A model generated the notes under the pieces. It was not told the DNA's origin. It saw only the letters and a program-made list of their open reading frames with translations, and did no database searches. DNA of 64,000 nt from Breviolum minutum Mf 1.05b.01 (taxonomy: Eukaryota; Sar; Dinophyceae; Suessiales; Symbiodiniaceae). Below, piece after piece: positions 62,801 to 64,000 of this stretch (its first letter is position 1; each line of letters begins with the position of its first letter). Location: positions 1 to 64,000 of the forward strand of contig DF239101.1 of the NCBI GenBank assembly GCA_000507305.1, given 5' to 3'. Position numbers and translations under genes: made by a program.

Positions 62801-63921
62801 AAAACACACAATATCTAGTATATATTAGGTATATAATATCTAGATATATATATATAATATTCATATATATATATATAAATATCATAGTAAACAAATATAT
62901 ACACTATCACAATAATATATATACAAATAAAAATAAAACAACAATATCCAGAAATATGTATAGATATATGTCATATATGAATATACACAAAACATCATTA
63001 TTCCATTTCTGTGATATGAATATTGTTTATATATATACAAATTACCATCATCTTACAACAATCTCCATTTTTTTGCAGCCTTTCACATCTTCCCATCCGG
63101 CACGCAGCCAACTCTTGAGGCCTTTCCTTGGCAAAAGGAGTCATGTCCTGCGGATTCGGATCCATCCCAACTTGCAACTAACCCATCCCATCCCCCCTGC
63201 AATGGTCCCAACACCAGTTGTTGGTGCATAATTTGTGCGAGTCACCAGCTGCTTGTTTGCGTGCAAGTACTTGAATTGAGCAACTAAAGGTCATTCATTA
63301 TGTTAAAGACATTGGTTAAATCCGACATCAACAACAAAAACACACACACACAACGATATATATATATTTATAATAATGATAATATATATATATACACAGT
63401 TGTGTTTACCCCCACTGGAAACAAGTTGCGTTTACCTTTCTATTGCAAGTGAGAGGAAAAGCAAAGGTGTCAGAGATGGGACACCACCGCATGTTCTGGA
63501 AACTTGCAAAACTGCACAATTACACACACAACCATCCTCCACACTCACAACACTCTACACCAGGAAACTATCACGCCAACCAGCCAAATTTCAGGATTTT
63601 GTCGGGAAAATAGATCACAATCACCATCAGCTATACCTCTGTAATCAAAGAAACAACATCCTCACCACTAGAACACCCATGAGACCTTTCAGAACATCTT
63701 ACACTCCCTAAAACTAACATAGCACCTGAAAATAGGCCATCTGAAAAGGAAAGGCTCGTATTCCAACCATCCATTTTCAGGTGCTATGCTAGTTTCAGGG
63801 AGGGTACCTGAATCACACTGACAATTTCAATTAAAAGGTGATGTCCTCAGGGTCCAGTTCCACGGGATCATACTTCAACTTGTAGCGTCTCAGTGAGCCG
63901 AGCTTGATGAACCAAGGTGTT
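8200..63921 (-). CDS. POLE: DNA polymerase epsilon catalytic subunit A, partial multi-exon gene
   Basis: The minus strand, read right to left, encodes in collinear order the exo-domain motif YDPVELDPE, exo [18 protein letters not shown], motif [30 protein letters not shown], motif [26 protein letters not shown], motif [85 protein letters not shown] and PEWLRKR. This combination is specific to Pol epsilon. The polymerase catalytic Asp residues and the exo III Tyr/Asp are intact; exo I and II lie right of the window. Exons are 15-156 nt with matching phases at most junctions. Introns are about 250 bp to 11.7 kb, start GT, GC or GA and end AG. The C-terminal half (18-8 kb) is tentative, and the terminal zinc fingers must lie left of the retroelement. 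It replicates the leading strand. Confidence 0.9.
9030..9510. repeat. Complex repeat cluster with AATTATAGAAA motifs and CCCGGG palindromes
   Basis: The motif ctaattatagaaa recurs at about 9209, 9285, 9319 and 9441, with variants at 9011 and 9373. A segment of about 85 bp is duplicated (9180-9261 and 9413-9499, sharing gcaggaatagctaattatag-like cores). Upstream, cccgggttttccccggg and cccgggtattttatcatgcccggg form inverted repeats. It lies in an intron. Confidence 0.65.
9942..11777 (-). CDS. POLE: Further coding-like exons, probably the POLE C-terminal half
   Basis: Segments at about 11663-11777 ([20 protein letters not shown]), 11448-11523 ([18 protein letters not shown]), 11183-11243, 10866-10975, 10572-10637 (22 codons, phase 0 to 0) and 9942-10033 ([20 protein letters not shown]). 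Each has an AG acceptor and GC-rich content. Similarity to POLE is too weak to prove identity; the collinear order suggests it. Confidence 0.5.
11866..11970. repeat. Family 2 inverted-repeat element, copy a
   Basis: Arms ggtatatttgcctacatt and atgtaggtaaatatacc around ataaaaatcaacca, with outer boxes cccatagcatcc and catggatcctat. Confidence 0.8.
12028..12090 (-). CDS. POLE: Probable POLE C-terminal-half exon: [20 protein letters not shown]
   Basis: 21 codons resembling the AGLFRLWALVGSDLHCIRL strand at the start of the POLE C-terminal catalytically dead fold. Acceptor CCCAG/G. Confidence 0.65.
12748..12812 (-). CDS. POLE: Probable POLE C-terminal-half exon: [19 protein letters not shown]
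   Basis: 65 nt, acceptor ACCAG/T, donor CCAG/GTGGAC, ending in phase 0 in front of the next exon. Confidence 0.6.
13130..14100. repeat. 541-bp tandem duplication containing ATG/GAT triplet microsatellites
   Basis: gacctaggtcttagacattg starts both units (13130 and 13671). They share about 230 bp nearly identically and then run into impure (GAT)n/(GAC)n tracts of different length. The long Asp, Met, His and Ser ORFs here are translation artefacts of the triplets. Confidence 0.85.
13900..17300 (-). CDS. Cluster of coding-like exons of unknown identity
   Basis: Open, GC-richer minus-strand segments with AG/G acceptors: about 17220-17300, 16640-16754 ([20 protein letters not shown]), 15709-15803 ([20 protein letters not shown]), 15465-15534, 15240-15291 ([17 protein letters not shown]), 14730-14854 ([20 protein letters not shown]), 14535-14607 and 14195-14233 ([13 protein letters not shown]). 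The exons at 15240 and 14730 join in phase through a split Asp codon. They total about 300 residues where animal POLE has far fewer, so they may be a lineage-specific insertion or part of another nested gene. I do not recognise a domain. Confidence 0.5.
17389..17541 (-). CDS. POLE: Probable POLE linker exon: [15 protein letters not shown]
   Basis: 51 codons, phase 0 to 0, with a strong acceptor (AAAACAG/GTGG) and donor (GGGAG/GTAAAA). The W..... helix resembles the EEWL...KKKW start of the C-terminal half. Clearly coding; the family position is less sure. Confidence 0.7.
17948..17987 (-). CDS. POLE: Probable POLE linker exon: [12 protein letters not shown]
   Basis: 40-nt segment, acceptor CTCCAG/G, donor GCAG/GTC; resembles the MEDFG linker motif. 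Confidence 0.55.
19743..19824 (-). CDS. POLE: POLE exon: [13 protein letters not shown]
   Basis: Matches HPDWLHKKLLEKND at the end of the polymerase half. The donor is uncertain. Confidence 0.8.
20008..20043 (-). CDS. POLE: POLE exon: [12 protein letters not shown]
   Basis: Matches AALQQVKNPVPR. Acceptor CCGCAG/G, donor CGG/GTCAAG. Confidence 0.94.
20269..20343. repeat. Family 3 inverted-repeat element, copy a
   Basis: ggtggtttcaaa at one end and ctgaaacca at the other, with tagtcaaattgaatgatctgg inside as in the other copies. Ends 35 bp from the donor of POLE exon 20379-20420. Confidence 0.7.
20379..20420 (-). CDS. POLE: POLE exon: [14 protein letters not shown]
   Basis: Matches ERLGSAIQKIITIP. 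Acceptor TTGCAG/G, donor CCG/GTCAGG. Confidence 0.94.
21039..21119 (-). CDS. POLE: POLE exon: [20 protein letters not shown]
   Basis: 27 codons matching the invariant Pol epsilon FDIR..IDW.YY motif. Donor AAG/GAGCCC (GA type). Confidence 0.96.
21485..21543 (-). CDS. POLE: POLE exon: [19 protein letters not shown]
   Basis: Matches VTERAIPLAIFQAE. Acceptor GTGAG/G, donor AAG/GCCAAA. Confidence 0.92.
22214..22259 (-). CDS. POLE: POLE exon: [16 protein letters not shown]
   Basis: Matches DAGLSCRYIISRKPEG. Donor TGG/GTGCC. Confidence 0.88.
22521..22574 (-). CDS. POLE: POLE exon: [14 protein letters not shown]
   Basis: Matches STAKRLAEFLGDQM. Donor CAG/GCGCCC. Confidence 0.9.
23055..23129 (-). 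CDS. POLE: POLE exon: [19 protein letters not shown]
   Basis: 25 codons matching [20 protein letters not shown]. Acceptor GCCAG/G, donor CAG/GTGGGG. Confidence 0.92.
23398..23462. repeat. Family 4-like element, arms in inverted order
   Basis: aactggtacgggattttgtc and gaaatcctgcaccggtt face each other across about 25 bp; a shorter relative of the 39.9-kb copy. Confidence 0.6.
23653..23711. repeat. Family 2-like element, short copy
   Basis: tatttacctacat and atgtaggtaaat arms around an unrelated centre. Confidence 0.5.
23750..23830 (-). CDS. POLE: POLE exon: [19 protein letters not shown]
   Basis: 27 codons matching VADYWLDVLYSKAANMP. Acceptor TTGAG/G, donor GAG/GCGTGC. Confidence 0.9.
24145..24206 (-). 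CDS. POLE: POLE exon: [14 protein letters not shown]
   Basis: Matches IKIFQSSVFEAFLKG. Donor GAG/GCTGG. Confidence 0.9.
24671..24767. repeat. Family 2 inverted-repeat element, copy b
   Basis: Same arms and centre as copy a; outer boxes ccccataggata and ggatcctatgggt are complementary. About 97 bp, in a minus-strand intron. Confidence 0.8.
25426..25448 (-). CDS. POLE: POLE 23-nt exon: KRSPKLQ
   Basis: Matches VKRRGELQ. Acceptor GTGTAG/G, donor CAAA/GCACC; phases fit both neighbours. Confidence 0.7.
25587..25633 (-). CDS. POLE: POLE exon: [16 protein letters not shown]
   Basis: Matches KKLKKRYAVFNEDGS. Acceptor GACAG/G, donor TGG/GTCGG. Confidence 0.93.
25973..25999 (-). CDS. POLE: POLE 27-nt exon: AMILPASTE
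   Basis: Matches AMILPASKE. Acceptor GTCAG/G, donor GAG/GTACC. Confidence 0.9.
26393..26440 (-). CDS. POLE: POLE exon: [14 protein letters not shown]
   Basis: Matches ECSIFFEVDGPY. Donor AAG/GTGACA. Confidence 0.9.
27343..27419 (-). CDS. POLE: POLE exon: [20 protein letters not shown]
   Basis: Matches VTISYPGAMLN...FTNDQYQ. Acceptor CTGCAG/A; the donor position is approximate. Confidence 0.85.
28280..28343 (-). CDS. POLE: POLE exon: [19 protein letters not shown]
   Basis: Matches CVLPNSFPENFVFKTTN immediately after motif C; donor TTC/GTCGG. Confidence 0.9.
29022..29080 (-). CDS. POLE: POLE exon: motif C
   Basis: Encodes [29 protein letters not shown] holds the catalytic Asp pair of Pol epsilon. 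Donor TTTG/GTCCGG. Confidence 0.96.
29629..29661 (-). CDS. POLE: POLE exon: [11 protein letters not shown]
   Basis: Matches VCFTGANII. Donor GAG/GCACAA; phase 0 on both sides. Confidence 0.9.
30271..30306 (-). CDS. POLE: POLE exon: [12 protein letters not shown]
   Basis: Matches GARWYSMEMAGI directly after motif B. Acceptor CAACAG/G, donor ATC/GCTGGG. Confidence 0.92.
30572..30994. repeat. C-run, CAC and GTT/CTT/GCT triplet microsatellite
   Basis: A run of C, then (CCA)n, unique sequence, then about 230 bp of interrupted GTT/CTT/GCT triplets. It sits in the intron between POLE motif B and GARWHSM. CCGGC-rich inverted sequence flanks it (about 30462-30482 and 31010-31030). Confidence 0.85.
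30995..30995. other. Ambiguous base (N) at the end of the microsatellite
   Basis: The single N marks an unresolved base or collapsed join, so the repeat length here is not reliable. Confidence 0.95.
31754..31805 (-). CDS. POLE: POLE exon: motif B
   Basis: Encodes [17 protein letters not shown], polymerase motif B. Acceptor CTGAG/G, donor AAAG/GTGGG. Confidence 0.95.
32457..32514 (-). CDS. POLE: POLE exon: [16 protein letters not shown]
   Basis: Matches the MEVLYDSLQ segment just before motif B. Donor TTACA/GCGCGG; the Gln codon is completed by the next exon. Confidence 0.88.
33248..37834 (-). CDS. J-domain (DnaJ-like) coding exons inside a POLE intron
   Basis: A full J-domain is spread over three exons (37164-37276, 36900-36979, 36775-36819): [30 protein letters not shown], then [15 protein letters not shown]. 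The HPD motif that stimulates Hsp70 ATPase is intact. Further open, GC-richer minus-strand segments follow at about 36.34-36.44, 36.12-36.17, 35.46-35.54, 34.80-34.96 and 33.25-33.33 kb, the last Lys/Arg/Gln-rich and ending in TGA at 33248. They lie between POLE exons at 37916 and 32457, where POLE needs only about 10-15 residues. Either a same-strand nested co-chaperone gene or a domain insertion in the polymerase; I favour nested. Limits and later exons are tentative. Confidence 0.6.
35558..35667. repeat. Family 1 inverted-repeat element, copy d
   Basis: gcacctgaaaatggatggtt and tattttcaggggcgaactgt arms with a diverged left end. Confidence 0.7.
36775..36819 (-). CDS. J-domain exon 3: helix III
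   Basis: Encodes [15 protein letters not shown], the typical F..V..AY..L helix III. Acceptor GACAG/G, donor TTA/GTGTCC. Confidence 0.85.
36900..36979 (-). CDS. J-domain exon 2: helix II and HPD
   Basis: Encodes [20 protein letters not shown] then VDKSEE. Acceptor CCCCAG/GT completes the Gly codon; donor GAG/GCGCAT. Confidence 0.9.
37164..37276 (-). CDS. J-domain exon 1: helix [10 protein letters not shown]
   Basis: Ends [10 protein letters not shown] plus one base of a Gly codon; donor GAAG/GCGGC. The acceptor CTCCAG/A at 37276 opens a 37-codon frame. Confidence 0.75.
37697..37834 (-). CDS. Candidate first exon of the J-domain gene
   Basis: Open 45-codon frame beginning ATG at 37834 ([17 protein letters not shown]) and ending TAG. 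It starts 82 bp past a POLE exon, so it could be the 5' end of a nested gene, with a Lys/Arg-rich N-terminus that might be a targeting signal, or a POLE insertion. Splice boundaries are not fixed. Confidence 0.4.
   Translation of the reverse strand: MRKFPPMRGGFTLTKPFGWNGDLNASTMIAETRRSHPAFVKTKDL
37916..37945 (-). CDS. POLE: POLE exon: [10 protein letters not shown]
   Basis: 30-nt exon matching KVWKKKL. Acceptor CTAAG/A, donor AAAG/GCGG. The J-domain exons start just downstream on the same strand. Confidence 0.8.
38919..38960 (-). CDS. POLE: POLE exon: [14 protein letters not shown]
   Basis: Matches the FRDRRYEFK motif; donor CGA/GCCGGG. Joined to the next exon it keeps the family spacing FK-x2-x-K-x-W. 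Confidence 0.92.
39529..39579 (-). CDS. POLE: POLE exon: [17 protein letters not shown]
   Basis: Matches ICQRENSFYVDT. Acceptor GAGCAG/G, donor ACT/GCTGGG (GC type). Confidence 0.92.
39901..40005. repeat. Family 4 inverted-repeat element, copy a
   Basis: tgttgatggaagaaatcctg pairs with the complement of caggatttcgtccaccaaca. About 105 bp, in the POLE intron 39580-40088. Confidence 0.85.
40089..40145 (-). CDS. POLE: POLE exon: [19 protein letters not shown]
   Basis: Matches LADYCRKAYKKIH. 19 codons, phase 0 to 0, donor GAG/GTGGG. Confidence 0.88.
40961..41000 (-). CDS. POLE: Possible POLE exon: [13 protein letters not shown]
   Basis: Open segment with acceptor TCCAG/G and donor TTG/GATG. 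It lies where the linker between ESEK and the KAYKRL exon is expected; similarity is weak. Confidence 0.4.
41669..41729 (-). CDS. POLE: POLE exon: [20 protein letters not shown]
   Basis: Matches EYHRIQHQLESEKF. Acceptor TTGCAG/G, donor AAAG/GATGG (GA type). Confidence 0.85.
42175..42228 (-). CDS. POLE: POLE exon: [18 protein letters not shown]
   Basis: Matches the CQRKM.W.WRG segment; supplies a further Cys of the cluster. Acceptor TAAG/TTGCC, donor AAG/GTGGG. Confidence 0.9.
42891..42943 (-). CDS. POLE: POLE exon: [18 protein letters not shown]
   Basis: Has the CxxC of the Pol epsilon catalytic-domain cysteine cluster that follows motif A. Acceptor TGAG/G, donor TC/GTGACC. Confidence 0.85.
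43259..43304 (-). CDS. POLE: POLE exon: motif A, second half ([15 protein letters not shown])
   Basis: Acceptor CCAG/GTACCCT repeats the seven bases found at the upstream donor. Donor ATT/GTGTGA. Confidence 0.93.
43908..43948 (-). CDS. POLE: POLE exon: motif A, first half ([12 protein letters not shown])
   Basis: Carries the metal-binding Asp of polymerase motif A. Donor AT/GTACCCT; the Met codon is split across the intron. Confidence 0.93.
43949..46315 (-). other. POLE intron with additional coding-like segments
   Basis: Between the exon at 46316 and motif A there are open minus-strand segments at about 45.90-46.07, 45.58-45.64 ([18 protein letters not shown], acceptor TAG/G, donor CAG/GTGACT) and 44.51-44.56 kb ([18 protein letters not shown]). 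No domain was recognised. POLE needs at most a few residues here. Confidence 0.4.
44719..44945. repeat. CAT/CGT tract followed by GTT tract
   Basis: (ATC)n changes to (GTC ATC)n, then after about 40 bp to (GTT)n with interruptions. The ORFs through it are artefacts. Confidence 0.85.
46316..46369 (-). CDS. POLE: POLE exon: [18 protein letters not shown]
   Basis: 18 codons, acceptor TTGCAG/G, donor AAG/GTCAG. Corresponds to the helix (EEVCDEI...L) before motif A. Confidence 0.75.
47443..47598 (-). CDS. POLE: POLE exon: [15 protein letters not shown]
   Basis: The longest POLE exon placed (52 codons, phase 0 to 0). [20 protein letters not shown] aligns with the FRMNPAAFDFLL region. The last 12 codons could be intronic if an internal donor is used. 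Confidence 0.8.
48022..48072 (-). CDS. POLE: POLE exon: [17 protein letters not shown]
   Basis: Matches the GGHVE...GVFRSDIP segment of Pol epsilon. Acceptor TTCAG/G, donor AAG/GTCGG; GC-richer than its flanks. Confidence 0.85.
48600..58980 (-). CDS. Alpha-kinase domain gene inside a POLE intron (limits tentative)
   Basis: Five exons (55439-55472, 54398-54422, 53909-54018, 53418-53445, 52882-52919) splice in phase into an alpha-kinase (MHCK/eEF2K-type) domain core: a helix with EKFN, then [41 protein letters not shown] and [11 protein letters not shown]. These are signature motifs of this atypical Ser/Thr kinase family. Other coding-like minus-strand segments surround it: 58888-58980, 58414-58459 ([15 protein letters not shown]), about 57415-57502, 54660-54780 (hydrophobic), 52140-52270, 51377-51432, 50906-50980 ([20 protein letters not shown]), 49700-49790, 49030-49160, 48850-48970 and 48610-48690. 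All lie between POLE exons at 59799 or 60660 and 48022. The C-terminal Cys/His motif was not found. Nested gene versus insertion in POLE is undecided. Confidence 0.65.
52882..52919 (-). CDS. Alpha-kinase exon: [12 protein letters not shown]
   Basis: Matches Y.LTDP.IHS with the catalytic-loop Asp. Acceptor CGGAG/GT completes the Gly codon; donor CAAG/GCAAAG. Confidence 0.9.
52965..53072. repeat. Family 1 inverted-repeat element, copy c
   Basis: Same termini (taccctccct...caggaattgta) and cctgaaaat boxes; lies in the 498-bp intron between two alpha-kinase exons. Confidence 0.75.
53418..53445 (-). CDS. Alpha-kinase 28-nt exon: GKYLLCDLQ
   Basis: Matches the L(M/L).DLQG motif, with the metal-binding Asp. 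Acceptor GGAAG/G, donor CAAG/GTGG. Confidence 0.85.
53909..54018 (-). CDS. Alpha-kinase exon: [10 protein letters not shown] and [11 protein letters not shown]
   Basis: Both motifs are diagnostic of alpha-kinases (Y.K.N.N.G and QAFSHF.YE.S). Acceptor GCCAG/G, donor AAG/GACAG (GA type). Confidence 0.9.
54398..54422 (-). CDS. Alpha-kinase 25-nt exon: VLVEPMIK
   Basis: Matches the LVEPFI.G motif. Acceptor GTCAG/G, donor AAAG/GTGCA; the split Gly codon joins the next exon. Confidence 0.8.
55439..55472 (-). CDS. Alpha-kinase exon: [11 protein letters not shown]
   Basis: Matches the A..L...FN helix of alpha-kinases. Acceptor AACAG/G, donor GCAG/GTGTC. Confidence 0.6.
56299..56384. repeat. Family 3 inverted-repeat element, copy b
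   Basis: ggtggtttcaac ... tttgaaaccac, sharing attagtcaaactggatcatt with the other copies. Confidence 0.8.
57255..57362. repeat. Family 4 inverted-repeat element, copy b
   Basis: tgatggaagaaatcctggac at one end, accggtgcaggattttttcc at the other; centre diverged. Confidence 0.75.
59799..59813 (-). CDS. POLE: Possible POLE 15-nt microexon: CSETF
   Basis: CTCGAG/TGTAGTGAAACTTTT/GTTTC. CSETF would match the SETYVGG segment that precedes the exon at 48022, in phase 0 on both sides. If right, the following intron is 11.7 kb and hosts the alpha-kinase exons. Confidence 0.45.
59913..60008. repeat. Family 3 inverted-repeat element, copy c
   Basis: ggtggtggtttcaaccca ... tatttgaaaccaccac; interior agtcaaattggatcatttcg matches copy b. 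Confidence 0.8.
60660..60728 (-). CDS. POLE: POLE exon: [16 protein letters not shown]
   Basis: Matches the Pol epsilon FPNK motif and continues VHGVALK. Acceptor GACAG/G, donor AAG/GTCACG; an alternative donor lies at 60681. Confidence 0.85.
61320..61334 (-). CDS. POLE: POLE 15-nt microexon: AADAN
   Basis: GCTGCTGACGCCAAT lies between AAGCAG and GTGTC and encodes five residues that fill exactly the gap between LLMNQ and VLFPNK in the family. Confidence 0.65.
61605..61666 (-). CDS. POLE: POLE exon: [20 protein letters not shown]
   Basis: Matches the Pol epsilon-specific RKGSGTLCE motif. Acceptor GGCCAG/GTCC, donor CCAG/GCACC (GC type). Confidence 0.92.
61938..61983 (-). CDS. POLE: POLE exon: [15 protein letters not shown]
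   Basis: Directly follows exo III in Pol epsilon proteins. Acceptor CGCAG/TAC, donor TATG/GTCCGG; phase matches the next exon. Confidence 0.9.
62015..62121. repeat. Family 1 inverted-repeat element, copy b
   Basis: taccctccctgcaactaaca opens it and a tagttttagggagtgta-type arm closes it. The core ggatggttggaatacgagcg is the reverse complement of the core in copy a, so the two are in opposite orientation. Within the 304-bp POLE intron 61984-62287. Confidence 0.8.
62288..62333 (-). CDS. POLE: POLE exon: exo III motif
   Basis: Encodes [15 protein letters not shown], the exo III motif with its Tyr-x3-Asp. Acceptor CACAG/G, donor AAG/GACTGA (GA type). Confidence 0.92.
62690..63060. other. Extremely AT-rich intron stretch
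   Basis: Mostly ATA/TAT runs on both strands, no coding potential; lies in the POLE intron 62334-63103. Confidence 0.7.
63104..63147 (-). CDS. POLE: POLE exon: [14 protein letters not shown]
   Basis: Continues the exo domain just before exo III. Acceptor CGCAG/GACATG, donor GC/GTGCCG; the split Ala codon (GC+G) joins the next exon in frame. Confidence 0.85.
63703..63807. repeat. Family 1 inverted-repeat element, copy a
   Basis: Arms of about 29 bp: tccctaaaactaacatagca against the complement of tgctatgctagtttcaggga, with cacctgaaaat inside. About 105 bp, within a POLE intron. Confidence 0.8.
63846..63921 (-). CDS. POLE: POLE exon: exonuclease domain, YDPVELDPE
   Basis: Encodes [16 protein letters not shown], matching the Pol epsilon stretch before exo III. 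The donor is GA (GAG/GACATC) and the next exon also begins GACAT. The upstream boundary is either 63921 or 63888. Confidence 0.85.
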
Positions 63922-64000
63922 CTGGGAAAGATGTTAAGCCAAATCTAGGGAAGCTTCCACTCACCACCAGAACCTACAAAACATGTTAAGTTTAGGTAAG

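Overview
The window reads as a stretch of dinoflagellate nuclear genome. Two things support this. The left end carries a tyrosine-recombinase retrotransposon with its own DNMT3-like cytosine methyltransferase, a combination known from dinoflagellates. The rest is one very long, intron-dense minus-strand gene whose introns start with GT, GC or GA and end in AG, usually followed by G. I cannot name the genus. All identifications come from reading motifs by eye, with no database search.

Positions 1-7506 (minus strand) hold a DIRS/Ngaro-like retrotransposon, cut by the left window edge. In its own direction it has a 66-bp repeat A1, a Cys-motif/charged ORF1, a Gag-like ORF2, and a pol ORF3 (reverse transcriptase and an RNase H split by a DNMT3-like domain). 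These are followed by a tyrosine recombinase ORF4, then repeats B1, A2 and B2. A1 and A2 are identical over 66 bp, so the copy looks young.

From about 8.2 kb to the right edge, ORF prediction shows almost nothing because exons are 15-156 nt long. Splicing them by eye (minus strand, right to left) gives the catalytic subunit of DNA polymerase epsilon (POLE), from the exonuclease domain (63.9 kb) through exo III (62.3 kb), polymerase motif A (43.9/43.3 kb), motif B (31.8 kb), motif C (29.05 kb) and the end of the polymerase domain (19.8 kb) into the less conserved C-terminal half (18-8 kb). About 45 exons were placed, most with matching codon phase at both junctions. The last third of POLE should lie left of the window, so the retrotransposon probably sits, in the same orientation, inside a POLE intron.

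The most unexpected content is coding sequence for unrelated domains inside POLE introns on the same strand. An alpha-kinase domain (five exons, 55.5-52.9 kb) lies within an 11.7-kb intron (59.8-48.1 kb). A complete J-domain with its HPD motif (three exons, 37.3-36.8 kb) lies between the POLE exons at 37.9 and 32.5 kb. These are either genes nested in introns or domain insertions into the polymerase; cDNA would decide.

Introns also carry at least four families of short (about 60-110 bp) inverted-repeat elements resembling MITEs or introners, triplet microsatellites (13.1-14.1, 30.6-31.0 and 44.7-44.9 kb), and AT-rich filler. No tRNA, rRNA, CRISPR array or spliced-leader gene was recognised.
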